A stretch of DNA of 64,000 nt from contig DASYQM010000188.1 of NCBI GenBank assembly GCA_036005525.1, forward strand, positions 23,981-87,980, read 5' to 3'. Every line of letters starts with the position of its first letter. Position 1 is the first letter of the stretch. The notes below the pieces were generated by a model. It was not told the DNA's origin, searched no databases, and saw only the letters and a program-made list of their open reading frames with translations. This DNA comes from UBA9676 sp036005525. Its GTDB lineage: Bacteria > Actinomycetota > Actinomycetes > Streptosporangiales > Streptosporangiaceae. Positions 28,276 through 38,653 of the stretch are shown here, in pieces. Position numbers and translations under genes: made by a program.

Positions 28276-29633
28276 ATGGCGGGTGACCTGGCAAGCGACG
28301 CCGTCCTGCGGGCGCTCGCTGCCGCCTGCCCCGCCACACGGGCCGCGGGCGGCGGCGACACGGTGGCCGGGGTGACGCCCCGCTATGCCGCATCCCCGGC
28401 CAGCGTGACCGAGGCCAGCGCGGTAATGCGGGTCGCCGACGAGCAGGGCCTCGCCGTGGTCGCGCGGGGCAGCGGCAGCCGACTGGACTGGGGCGCCCCG
28501 CCCCGCCGCTGCGACCTGGTGGTGGACACGCTGCTGCTGGACCAGGTGGTCGAGCACGCGGCGGGCGATCTGGTGGTACGGGTCCAGGCCGGGGTCGGGC
28601 TGCGGCGGCTCAGCAAGGTACTGGCGGCCGCCGGGCAACAGCTCGCCCTGGATACTGCCCCCGGCGCAGGCAGCCCGGCCACCCGGGAGCCGGCGAGTAC
28701 CGCCACGATCGGCGGAACGCTCGCTACCGGGACGGCGGGCCCACGGCGCCTGCGCTACGGCACTCCACGCGACCTGGTGATCGGGATCACCGTGGTCCGC
28801 GCCGACGGCACCGTCGCCTCCTCGGGAGGCAAGGTGGTCAAGAACGTGGCCGGCTATGACCTTGGCAAGCTGTTCGCGGGCTCCTACGGCACACTCGGGC
28901 TGATTGTCGAGGCGGTGTTCCGGCTCCATCCGCTGCCCTCCGCCGCCGTGTACACCACCGTGGACGAGCCCGACCCGGCCAGCGCTTGCCGCGCGGTCGC
29001 CGCAGCCGCCGCCAGCGAGCTGGCGCCGACCGCGGTGGAGATCAGCCGGGCCGGCAGCCACCAGCCGGTGCGGGTGGGGGTCCTGCTGGAGGGAGACCGG
29101 GCCGGGGTCGGCGAGCGCGCCGCGCACCTGCGCGAGCTTCTCGGCGCCGGGGCTGTGACGTCGCCGGACGCGCCCGTCTGGTGGGGCCGAGCCGGGCCGC
29201 CCAATGGGGCGGGCGGGGCCGGCACGCTGATCCGGGTCGCGTTCTGGGCGGCCGCGCTGCCCGCGGTGCTGGCCGTGATCGACGACGCCGCCGCGGCGGC
29301 GGGCGGCCTCGACCCGCTGGTGGCCGGTTCCGCTGCCGCCGGGGTGATCTACGCCGCGCTCGGCGCCGACGCCGGCCCGGCGGCGGTGGCCGCGTTCGTC
29401 GCCGCCGTGCGGGAAGCCCTTGCCCGGGGAGAGGCGGGCGCCAGGCCTGCCCCCGCGCCGCCGGACGGCCCGCCGGTGCCCGGCAGCGCCGTCGTGGTCC
29501 ACGCCCCGCCCCCGGTGCGGAACCTGGTGGACCTGTGGGGCCCCGTGACCGGCCTGCCGCTGATGCGGGCCGTCAAGGACCAGTTCGATCCGGGACACCG
29601 GATGGCACCGGGCCGTTTCGTGGGAGGAATCTG

Positions 29634-29634
<1 letters not shown>
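28276..29634 (+). CDS. glcE: Glycolate oxidase FAD-binding subunit GlcE
   Basis: Second FAD-type subunit of glycolate oxidase, 452 residues. FAD_binding_4 block: VVARGSGSRLDWG, TATIGGTLATGTAGPRRLRYG, GGKVVKNVAGYDLGKLFAGSYG (in separate pieces), the GlcE pattern. It has an extended Ala/Gly-rich C-terminal half and ends with MRAVKDQFDPGHRMAPGRF. ATG 28276 is chosen as the first sensible start after 114 bp from glcD. Overlaps glcF by 1 nt (TGATG). Confidence 0.9.
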
Positions 29635-31127
<1,493 letters not shown>

Positions 31128-31204
31128 CTGGCTGCCCACGGCGCTGGCATGACATGGCCGTAGACAACCGTCGGCGGGTGTGGTGTCGGTCAAGGGCCTG
31201 GAAA

Positions 31205-32575
31205 TCACCCATCGGCCATGGTCATGCTCACCCGGGCGCCGCCCTGCGGACGGTTCTCCGCCCAGACCCGGCCGCCGTGAGCCTCGGCGAGGTGCGGACG
31301 ACGGCCAGTCCGAGGCCACCGGATCCCTCCTCCTTCTCTGCCTTGCGGCCGGCGGGCGCGAATGGCTCGAAGAGGTTGCTGACGGGAGCTGCGGTGAAGC
31401 CGGGGCCAGTATCGTCCACGACCAGCAGCACCGTCCCGTTCTGCCGGCTGGCTGTTACATCGACCTGGCCGCCTGCCGGGGTGTGGCGGATGGCGTTGTC
31501 CACCAGGTTGTCGACGGCTTGCCGGAACCAGACCGGATCGATCCGGACCTGGGCCTGCGCTGCGGTGAAGGTGAGGTAGACGCCCCCGGCCCGGGGGCTG
31601 TTCCGGCGGCGGGCGTCGGCACCAGCTCAGGGAGCGAGGCCTCCACCCGCCGGATGGGTAGTGCCCCGGCGCGTGCCCGGGACTGCACCAGCAGGTCCTG
31701 GGTCAGCCGGGCCAGGTGCGCGTTCTCCTGGGACACGCTGTGCAGCGCGGCCCTCAGCTCGTCCACGGCTGGCGGGCCGGCGAGCGCCACGTCCAGCTCC
31801 ATGCGCTGAATCGCGAGCGGGGTGCGGAGTTCGTGGCTGGCCCGGTCCACGAAACGGCGTTCCCGCTCCACGGATTCCTCGATGCGGTCGAGCATCTCGT
31901 TGAGGGTGGCGCTCAGCATGGAGATCTCGTCGTTGCCGTCGGCGGAGCGCAGCCTGCGGTGTGCATCGGTGGCTGAGATAGCAGCGGCCTGCCTGCGCAT
32001 CCGCTCCACCGGACGCAATGCGCCGGCCAGCGCCAGCCATGGCCACCCGAGATCAGGACGAGCGCCGCCGAGCCGGCGACGGCAAGCGTCCACCCGAGAG
32101 CGAGGAGTTCATCCCGGCGATCCTGCAGGGATGCCCCGGCCAGCACCACGAAACGCCCGCGAGGCGTATTCACCGGAACGGCGAGCACCCGCACCATGTC
32201 GTCGATACCGGGGATCTTCCGAACGTAGAGCTCAGGCGTGTGCAGGGACTGGACGACCGGGAGCGGCAGCAGCCGCCACCGCGAAATCGGCGAGCTGGAT
32301 TGGATGGTCCGCCCGGAGGCGTCGGTGATCTGGGCAAACACCTCATCGCTCTCGATGAGCGTTGGCACGACGTTGACCCGCGCAAGATCGTGGTGCTGGA
32401 GATCGGCAACCAGCAGCTCAGCGCGCGAGCGCAGGCCCGCGTCCACCGTGTCGAGCAGGTCAGCGCCAGTCCGAACGTAGACGAACGCGCCCAGGCCGGC
32501 TATCACCGCGGCCATGGCGACGGCGAAGGTGATCGTGAGCCGCTGCCTAATTGGCAGCCTGGTCCTGCCACTCAT
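31205..32575 (-). pseudogene. Sensor histidine kinase, broken by three frameshifts
   Basis: An OmpR-partner kinase that can be rebuilt only by switching frames. N-terminal piece (from ATG 32575): membrane helix LTITFAVAMAAVIAGLGAFVYV, periplasmic sensor, second helix to VLIS. Shift 1 near 32040, then HAMP-like region and the H-box RASHELRTPLAIQRMELDVAL. Shift 2 near 31585-31597 (runs of C5 and G5), then VRIDPVWFRQAVDNLVDNAI and HATPase motifs DDTGPGF and GSGGLGLAVVRT. Shift 3 near 31288, after which AEAHGGRVWAENRP can be read. No single product could be active. It starts 29 bp inside the end of the regulator, as in a coupled pair. Confidence 0.88.
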
Positions 32576-33229
32576 CCCGGATCCGGTAGCCAAGGCCGCG
32601 GACCGTCTGCAGCGAGGCACGGCCGAAGGGCCGGTCGATCTTGTCACGCAGGGAGCGAATGTAGACATTCACGATCCGGGGATCGCCGTCAAAGGCGAAG
32701 TCCCAGACGTGCTCGATGAGCGCCCTTCTCGTCACGACATCGTGCGGGCGGCGCATCAGGTACTCAAGGATCGCGAACTCGGTCGGCGTGGGCCGGATCC
32801 AGGCTCAGATCGCCGATGCGGAGGACCACGGGCCGCTCCTGCGCGCCCCGGCGCAGCAGGGCCCGCAGCCGGCCAAGTAGTTCGGCAAGTGAGAACGGCT
32901 TCGCCAGATAGTCGTCCGCGCCGGCGTCCAGGCCATGCACCCGGTCTTCCACCGCATCGCGTGCGGTCACCATGAGCACGGGGGCCCAGCAGTTCGCGCC
33001 GCAGACGGCGGCACACCTCGAAGCCGTCAAGCTCCGGGTCACACGTTTCCAGGATCACGTCGAGGACGACGGCGTCGTATTCGTGCTCGGTGGCCATCCA
33101 GATCGCGTCTTGACCGGAGCCCACGACATCGACGGCGTAACCGTCCTGCCGGAGACCTTTCGCCAGCAGCGTTGCCATCTTGACCGAGTCCTCGACCACC
33201 AGGATCCGCACCACCACCACCACCACCAC
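32547..33229 (-). pseudogene. OmpR-family response regulator, frameshifted with internal deletion
   Basis: Receiver piece RILVVEDSVKMATLLAKGLR...YDAVVLDVIL...LDGFEVCRRLRRELLG is intact to about 32985, where a base is missing in GGGCCCCC and the frame moves to PVLMVTARDAVEDRVHGLDAG. That frame ends soon after LRIGDLSLDPA; the wHTH resumes in a third frame with TPTEFAILEYLMRRP...VNVYIRSLRDKID. About a dozen codons that normally lie between LDPA and TPTEF are absent. There also seems to be a 12-nt insertion (33038-33049) inside the D-xxLP loop after the phospho-acceptor. The lesions indicate loss of function. Confidence 0.87.
33209..33229. repeat. (CAC)7 microsatellite = seven tandem GTG codons at the regulator start
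   Basis: On the minus strand it reads GTG seven times, directly before CGG-ATC-CTG of the conserved receiver start (RILVVED). Any of the seven could start translation, and an in-frame ATG lies upstream at 33259. Trinucleotide slippage would keep the frame. Confidence 0.9.
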
Positions 33230-33295
33230 CCCGGTCGCGTTCGTGCAGCTTATCCGCATCTGCCCGGCCCGGGACTTAATGGCTGGACACCGATG

Positions 33296-33309
33296 GCGGG
33301 TCTACCCGC
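33296..33309 (-). terminator. Small hairpin downstream of secreted-protein gene
   Basis: GCGGG-TCTA-CCCGC, a 5-bp stem with a tetraloop, 35 bp after the stop of the secreted-protein gene on the minus strand, before the broken regulator. Weak terminator candidate. Confidence 0.35.
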
Positions 33310-33343
33310 TCCGGGCCGGTCTCCCCGGCTGACGGCGGCGGGG

Positions 33344-34069
33344 CTAGCCGCGCACGCTCACCAGCCTGGCGACTTCCCTCGGCCCGGTGACCGCCCGCTC
33401 GACCACAATGTCAAGGCCCGGCGCGTAGATCTTCTTGTCGATGACGGCGGGCTCCAGCCGGGTGAACTCCAGAGAGGTCAGCACGTCGTGCGCCACGGCG
33501 AAGGGGAGCCTGAATGAGCCGCCCCGGTCGACGATCCAGGCCGTGTCCTCAGCATTTCCCGGCTGGTACTCCTGCCGGTACGCGTTGGGCACGTGTGGAT
33601 GTGCCCGCATGATGATGCCCGGCTCCGCGTCGTGGACACCGGCCTGCCATGACCCGGAGCGATCGACCTTGCCGCCCGGGAGGTACGCGGCCGTATCTTC
33701 GCCGAGGTACCACACGTTGCCCTGTTTGTCCTGCGCGTACCAGTCGGTGGTCTTCTCCAGCAGGTGGCCGTTGTGCCTGGCCACGTCGGTCACGGTCACG
33801 GCGGTGATACCTTCCAGCACCTTGGTGCGGGACGTCACGTGGACCCGGTCGACCTGTGATTTCCCGTCCTTGATCCCCCGGTAGATCAGGGTCCTCCCAA
33901 CCGGTAGCGGAAAGTACGGATTGGTGACTTTCCGCACGAAGTCCGCCGGGTTGAGCACCGGCTCGTACCCTGCGCGGTGCGACGCCCCGGCCGCTGACCA
34001 CGGCGCCCACACGGTGACGGTTCCAGCGATGGCTGCCGCCATCAGGCCTGCCAGCATCCTCCTTGGCAT
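33344..34069 (-). CDS. Secreted protein of unknown function
   Basis: 241-residue protein with a Sec signal peptide (MPRRMLAGLMAAAIAGTVTV, likely cut after ...SAAGA around residue 29); no lipobox cysteine. The mature part contains YFPLPVGRTLIYRG, a pattern seen in actinobacterial secreted proteins with a beta-rich fold, and VTDVARHNGHLLEKTTDWYAQDKQGNVWYLGE. No enzyme motif is recognised. ATG 34069 has GAGGGAG upstream. It is the gene just upstream of the broken two-component system and probably shared its operon or was its target. Confidence 0.82.
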   Translation of the reverse strand: MPRRMLAGLMAAAIAGTVTVWAPWSAAGASHRAGYEPVLNPADFVRKVTNPYFPLPVGRTLIYRGIKDGKSQVDRVHVTSRTKVLEGITAVTVTDVARHNGHLLEKTTDWYAQDKQGNVWYLGEDTAAYLPGGKVDRSGSWQAGVHDAEPGIIMRAHPHVPNAYRQEYQPGNAEDTAWIVDRGGSFRLPFAVAHDVLTSLEFTRLEPAVIDKKIYAPGLDIVVERAVTGPREVARLVSVRG

Positions 34070-34185
34070 CTCATCTCCCTCTCGCGCGGACATCGGGGCC
34101 AGCCTGGTTGCCGGGAGGTGAAGAAACGGTGAAGATCCGCCAGAGCGCGGCTCTGGCATCCGGCGCCCGTTCAGCGGCCGGTTCG

Positions 34186-35109
34186 TCAGGCTGGCCGGCG
34201 GGTGCCGACGGTGGCGGCGGCCAGCCAGGCGTCATCGAGCTCGCCCTCGGCCACGATCACGGCCGGCCCGCCGAGCCACGCGGCGCCCGGCTCCAACGTC
34301 ACGGTGAGCTGCCCGCCCGGCACCGACACCTGCCAGCTGCCGTGGTCCTGCCCGGCGGCGGCAGAGGCGGCCGCTGCCGCAGCCACCGCGCCGGTCCCGC
34401 AGGACCTGGTCTCGCCCGAGCCGCGCTCGCGCACCCGCATCTCCGCGACCCCGGGCCCGGTCACCCGCACCAGTTCGACGTTGCCGCCGCGCGGGAACTG
34501 CGCCGGGTCCAGCTGCGGCGGCCTCGTCAGGTCGAAGCCGGCCAGCGGAGCATCCACCAGGCAGGCCAGATGCGGGTTCCCGACGGAGATCCGGAGGCCC
34601 TCGCACGTGACGCCGCCCGGCCCGCCGACCACCACCCGGCCCGGCCCGAACACGGTGACGGCGCCCATCTCGGCCGTGATGCTGCCGTCGTCTTCGAACC
34701 TGACCCGGCGGAACCCCGAACGGGTCGCGACGGTGAAGGCCGGCCTGGTGGCCAGGCCGGCGTCGGCCAGGTACCTGGCGAAGACCCGGATGCCGTTGCC
34801 GCACATCTCGGCGAGGCTCCCGTCGCTGTTGCGGTAGTCCATGTACCACTCGGGGACGGGCCCGGCCGGGGAGCCCGCGGCGGACCCGTTCGGTGCCGCG
34901 ACGGGATCGCTCTCAGGTCCGGCCGCCGCGGGAGCGGCCCCACCTGCCAGCGCGTCCGTCCGCACCGCGCGCAGTACGCCGTCGGCGCCGATGCCGACCC
35001 GCCGGTCACACAGCTGCGCGGCCAGGTCAGCCGAAAGCCCCTGGTCATCTCCGGGATCAACGAGGATGACGAAGTCGTTCCCGGTGCCGTGCCCTTTCGC
35101 GAACCGCAT
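34186..35109 (-). CDS. dapF: Diaminopimelate epimerase
   Basis: Cofactor-independent epimerase making meso-diaminopimelate for lysine and peptidoglycan. The two catalytic cysteines are C103 in EMCGNGIRV and C237 in RSCGTGA. 307 residues, longer than usual because of an Ala/Gly/Pro insertion at about residues 50-86. Normally next to miaA in actinobacteria; here a two-gene HTH/AbiEii cassette and a GNAT lie between them. Confidence 0.96.
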   Translation of the reverse strand: MRFAKGHGTGNDFVILVDPGDDQGLSADLAAQLCDRRVGIGADGVLRAVRTDALAGGAAPAAAGPESDPVAAPNGSAAGSPAGPVPEWYMDYRNSDGSLAEMCGNGIRVFARYLADAGLATRPAFTVATRSGFRRVRFEDDGSITAEMGAVTVFGPGRVVVGGPGGVTCEGLRISVGNPHLACLVDAPLAGFDLTRPPQLDPAQFPRGGNVELVRVTGPGVAEMRVRERGSGETRSCGTGAVAAAAAASAAAGQDHGSWQVSVPGGQLTVTLEPGAAWLGGPAVIVAEGELDDAWLAAATVGTRRPA

Positions 35110-35183
35110 GGCCCGATGGTAGCCAGCCCGGCGCCCAGCCGAGGGTACTGGCGGCGCCGAGGGTGCGCCCGGCCGGGCGGCGG

Positions 35184-35840
35184 TCAGGCACGGGGCCAGG
35201 TAGCGAAGCGCTGCCGCAGCTCGGCGGTCTCTTGCGGGCTGAGCCCGAAGGCGGTGAACCGCCGGTCGTTCAGCTCATCCAGCCGCCGCCCCGCGTCGGC
35301 GAAATCCTGGTCGGTCAGGCCGGGGTCCAGCCGGCGGGCGAAGCCGATCAGCTGGGCCGGGCTGTAACGCTCCAGCGCGGCGGCGGTGTCCACGTAGTCG
35401 CGGGGTTCGACCCGGCTGGCCAGCGCGCACACCTTCGACCCGAGCACGTCCTCGAGGCTCAGCACGGGCCCGATATCCATCGTCACCGGCCGGCGGTCCC
35501 GCTCGAAGTAGCCCATCTGGAGCATCGTCTGCTCTCCGGTGGGCGCGGTCACGATCCACTCGGCCAGGCCCCAGCCTATGTCCGGGAAGATGTCCGCTAG
35601 CCCGCCGGTCTTGTCCCGCCGCTCAGCACGGAAGCCGGCCGCGGTCAGCGCCGCCTCCACCGCCTCGGCCGCCGCCGCCACGCCGGCCTCCTCGTCGGTG
35701 AACAGATCAACGTCGGCGGTGAAGCGGCTGACGACCCCGTGCGCGATCAGGGCGTTGCCGCCGGCGAGCGCGAACCCGTACCGTGCCGCCGCGCCCAGCG
35801 CGATGGTGGCCAGCTGGCGGTGCAACCCGCTGACCGGCAT
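35184..35840 (-). CDS. AbiEii-type nucleotidyltransferase
   Basis: 218-residue nucleotidyltransferase of the AbiEii/AbiGii fold. Motif I: GGNALIAHGVVSRFTADVDLF, ending in the metal-binding D43 and D45. Motif II/III: DVLGSKVCALASRVEPRDYVD, with the Lys, both Arg and the RDxxD of the family. These enzymes act as toxins in type IV AbiE systems, adding nucleotides to RNA or tRNA in characterised members. The start codon overlaps the stop of the HTH gene by 1 nt (TGATG), so the two proteins are probably made together. Whether it is a toxin here is unknown. Confidence 0.9.
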   Translation of the reverse strand: MPVSGLHRQLATIALGAAARYGFALAGGNALIAHGVVSRFTADVDLFTDEEAGVAAAAEAVEAALTAAGFRAERRDKTGGLADIFPDIGWGLAEWIVTAPTGEQTMLQMGYFERDRRPVTMDIGPVLSLEDVLGSKVCALASRVEPRDYVDTAAALERYSPAQLIGFARRLDPGLTDQDFADAGRRLDELNDRRFTAFGLSPQETAELRQRFATWPRA

Positions 35841-36847
35841 CAGGCGACCGCCACCTCGGAGCGCAGCGCGGGATGCCGGTCCTCCCAGGCGTGCCGGACG
35901 CCCTTGGGCAGGTACAGCCGCGGCCAGAGAGCGATCAGCATGTCACGGTCCAGGTACGTGGTGAGGTCCTCCACGCCGCCCGCTTCCCGCAGCACGATCT
36001 CGTACATCCACTGCCGCATGTCCGGATCGTCGAGATCGAACCTGAGGTCGGGCTGGCTCCAGTACAGCCACAGCGGCAGTCCGACGGTGCCGGCGGTGGG
36101 GCCCCGCAGGTCCGCCAGGTCGGGCACGACGAGCGCGGGCCGCCCGGGCCGCGCCTGGTGCCGCACCCGGCCGGGGGCAGCCCGCCCGGTGCTGGGCGCG
36201 GTCGTGACGGTGCGCATCCGGATCGGCGGGGGCGTCAGCCACCCCTCGCCGGAGGCCCACCCGCGGACCCGCTCCCCCTCGTCAAGCGCCCTGGCCGCCG
36301 CGGTCAGCTGAGCCTGCGCCGCGGCCTCGTAGGCCACCCGCTCGCCCTCGGTGGCGGCACCGGCGGCCAGCTCCTGGTACCGGCGCGCCCGGCCCGCGGC
36401 GCTCAGCTGGTCCCGGGCCGCGGCGTCGTTCAGCCGGTAGGCGAACAGCGGCGCGCCCGGGCCGGCGGTCGGCAGCCAGTCGGTCAGTACATCCGCGTGG
36501 CCCGGGTGGCGGAGCGGGGCCTCACCGGCGACCCACTGCGCCGCGCGGAACACGGGCGCCTCGGTGCCGGGGAGCACCTCGGCCGTATCTGCCGTGCCGA
36601 CCGGGCACAGCAGCATGACGGGCGGCACGTCGAGTGCTGCGGCGATAGCCAGCCACTCGGCCACACTGATCGACGCCCGGCGGCCATTCTCGAGGTCGGC
36701 CAGGGTGCTCCGCGGGATGGGCATCCCAAGATCGGCGCACGCGGCCGCCAGGTCCTCGGCGGACATCCCGCGGGCCTTCCGGCGCTGGCGGATCTCGCCG
36801 GCGATAGCCCGGGTGATACGCGCCGCCCACGTCGCTTGTGCGTTCAT
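35840..36847 (-). CDS. XRE-family HTH protein with conserved C-terminal domain, partner of AbiEii-type gene
   Basis: 335-residue protein. N-terminal XRE helix-turn-helix at about residues 12-75 (IRQRRKARGMSAEDLAAACADLG, PRSTLADLENGRRASISVAEW). A variable middle follows. The last 95 residues form a distinct block: VGLPLWLYWSQPDLRFD, DPDMRQWMYEIVLREAGG, DLTTYLDRDMLIALWPRLYLP, VRHAWEDRHPAL. It is not AbiEi, whose fold and HTH are different; a DNA-binding autorepressor/antitoxin fused to a second domain is the best reading, by inference. ATG 36847 has no ribosome-binding site but sits 9 nt after a TAATAT. Confidence 0.85.
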   Translation of the reverse strand: MNAQATWAARITRAIAGEIRQRRKARGMSAEDLAAACADLGMPIPRSTLADLENGRRASISVAEWLAIAAALDVPPVMLLCPVGTADTAEVLPGTEAPVFRAAQWVAGEAPLRHPGHADVLTDWLPTAGPGAPLFAYRLNDAAARDQLSAAGRARRYQELAAGAATEGERVAYEAAAQAQLTAAARALDEGERVRGWASGEGWLTPPPIRMRTVTTAPSTGRAAPGRVRHQARPGRPALVVPDLADLRGPTAGTVGLPLWLYWSQPDLRFDLDDPDMRQWMYEIVLREAGGVEDLTTYLDRDMLIALWPRLYLPKGVRHAWEDRHPALRSEVAVA

Positions 36848-36884
36848 CCCACAATATTAGCTCAAGTTGCGTCATCATCCCACA
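36844..36884 (-). promoter_or_regulatory. Leaderless promoter with 10-bp direct repeat upstream of HTH/AbiEii pair
   Basis: Read on the minus strand, TGTGGGATGA occurs at 36884-36875 and again at 36853-36844, spaced 31 bp (three helical turns). The second copy contains the start ATG (36847-36845). Between them is TAATAT, a -10 box that would place the transcript start at or next to the ATG. The paired repeats are candidate half-sites for the HTH protein, giving autoregulation. Confidence 0.6.
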
Positions 36885-36923
36885 GATCGCCTGCGTCGGA
36901 CTGCCCCGGCTCCCGTGCCGGGT

Positions 36924-37670
36924 TCACCGGGCAGGGCCCAGCGTGCGGTACCAGGCCGCTTCCGACACAGCCTGAAACCCCAGAGCCGCATACAAGGGCC
37001 CGCCTGCGGCGGTCGCGACCAGCGCCGCTGGCCGCCCGGGGGCGGCGCCGAGCGCGGCGGACATGATGGCCCGGCCGAGGCCGCGGGAGCGGTGCCGGGG
37101 CAGGGTCGCCAGCCAGTAGACGCCGACGGCGGCACCGTCGTCGTAGGTGCAGCAGGCCGCGGCTGGCTCGCCGTCACGGTAGGCCAGCCATGTCCGCCAG
37201 CCGGGAACGGCCAGTACCAGCCGCGGCAGCGAGCGGCCCGGCCGGTAGGGCTGCAGCGCCCGCTGCGGGAAGCCGTCGACGATCACTCGCTCGGCCTGAG
37301 ACAGCGCGCCGGGATCGGCGGCCTGCATGACGCGGACGCCCGGGCCGGCGGCCGGCGTGCTGAGCATGCCCGGCGCCCTGACCATCACCGGCATCCGGTC
37401 GACGGTGACTCCGTTCGCGGCCGGCAGCGTCAGCTCGCCGAAGGAGTCCTCCACGACGACCCGGCCACGCGCGCCGACCCGCGCCATCAGCGCCGCGACC
37501 TGCCCGGGACCGGCCGCGAACGGCCACCGCAGGATGACCCGGGTGGCCGACTGCGCCGGGATCTCGACGACCGACAATCCCGGCGGCATGCCCGGCACCA
37601 CCCGCGACCATGGTGCCCGGCTCTCCCACATCGCCGCGGCATTGCGGGCGTACATTTCTGCGCTACTCAC
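36924..37670 (-). CDS. GNAT family N-acetyltransferase
   Basis: 248-residue acetyltransferase. The N-terminal half is not recognised; the GNAT fold is at about residues 110-245, with GVYWLATLPRHRSRGLGRAIMS as motif A and the C-terminal AALGFQAVSEAAWY as motif B. Substrate unknown. Independent of the neighbouring HTH pair by strand order only: all run minus, with 77 bp between. Confidence 0.88.
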   Translation of the reverse strand: MSSAEMYARNAAAMWESRAPWSRVVPGMPPGLSVVEIPAQSATRVILRWPFAAGPGQVAALMARVGARGRVVVEDSFGELTLPAANGVTVDRMPVMVRAPGMLSTPAAGPGVRVMQAADPGALSQAERVIVDGFPQRALQPYRPGRSLPRLVLAVPGWRTWLAYRDGEPAAACCTYDDGAAVGVYWLATLPRHRSRGLGRAIMSAALGAAPGRPAALVATAAGGPLYAALGFQAVSEAAWYRTLGPAR

Positions 37671-37705
37671 CGGGCACGCCGTTCACCGGCAGTGGCTTGC
37701 CACGG

Positions 37706-38653
37706 CTAGCCGCCGTCCAGCGGCGCGGGGCCGGTGTCCGGGTGCCTGCCGCAGACGCCGAGCGCCTGGCCGAGCAGGGCGCCGGTGTCCTCCGTGTCGG
37801 CGGCCAGCCAGACCACCCGGGGGTCGCGGCGGAACCACGCGTCCTGCCGCCGGGCGAACCGCCGGGTCGCCAGGACGGTCTGCGCGCGAGCCTCGTCCTC
37901 GGCGCAGTCCCCGGCGAGGAAGCGCAGCACCTGCGCATAGCCGAGGGCGCGGCTGGCGGTCCTCCCCTCGCGCAGGCCGGCCCGCTCCAGCGCGGCTACC
38001 TCGTCCACCAGGCCCTCCCGCCACATCCGCGCGGTCCGTTCCGCGATCCGCCGGTCCAGCTCGGCGCGGTCCACGCGCAGCCCAATCTGCACGACCGGGT
38101 ACCGGGACTCGTACTCGGGCAGCACGGCGGCAAAAGGCCGGCCGGCCACCTCGATCACCTCCAGCGCCCGGACGATCCGCCGGCCGTTGGAGGGCAGGAT
38201 CGCGGCCGCGGCGGCCGGGTCGAGCGCGGCGAGCCGCGCGTGCAGGGCACCGGCCCCGGCCGTGGCCAGCTCGGCTTCCAGCCGGTCCCGCACCGCCGGG
38301 TCGGTGCCGGGGAACTCCAGGTTGTCCAGGGCGGCCCGCAGATAAAGGCCGGATCCCCCGGCCAGTACCGGAACCCGGCCACGGGCGCGGATTTCGGTGA
38401 TCGTCTGCCGGGCGAGCCGCTGGTAGGTGGCGACGCTCGCCGGCTGCCGGACATCCCAGATGTCGAGCAGGTGGTGCGGCACGCCGCGCCGCTGCGCGGG
38501 CCTGAGCTTGGCGGTGCCTATGTCCATGCCGGCATACAGCTGCATCGAGTCGGCATTGATCACCTCGCCGCCCAGGGCCAGTGCCAGCTGCAGCGATAGC
38601 TCGGATTTCCCGGCCGCGGTAGGCCCGACGACGGCGATCACACGTTCCGTCAT
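37706..38653 (-). CDS. miaA: tRNA dimethylallyltransferase MiaA
   Basis: Adds the dimethylallyl group to A37 of tRNAs reading UNN codons. P-loop GPTAAGKS at residues 10-17, DSMQLYAGMDIGTAK, GGSGLYLRA, ASRALGYAQ. 315 residues. Its ATG overlaps the stop of the upstream dioxygenase-like gene by 4 nt (ATGA). The product is the substrate for MiaB, encoded just upstream. Confidence 0.96.
   Translation of the reverse strand: MTERVIAVVGPTAAGKSELSLQLALALGGEVINADSMQLYAGMDIGTAKLRPAQRRGVPHHLLDIWDVRQPASVATYQRLARQTITEIRARGRVPVLAGGSGLYLRAALDNLEFPGTDPAVRDRLEAELATAGAGALHARLAALDPAAAAAILPSNGRRIVRALEVIEVAGRPFAAVLPEYESRYPVVQIGLRVDRAELDRRIAERTARMWREGLVDEVAALERAGLREGRTASRALGYAQVLRFLAGDCAEDEARAQTVLATRRFARRQDAWFRRDPRVVWLAADTEDTGALLGQALGVCGRHPDTGPAPLDGG

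Noticed and set aside
26530..29598. Open frame of over 1000 codons on the minus strand opposite glcD-glcE
   Set aside because: Low-complexity Gly/Arg/His-rich translation antisense to two clear enzymes; a product of GC-rich third positions.
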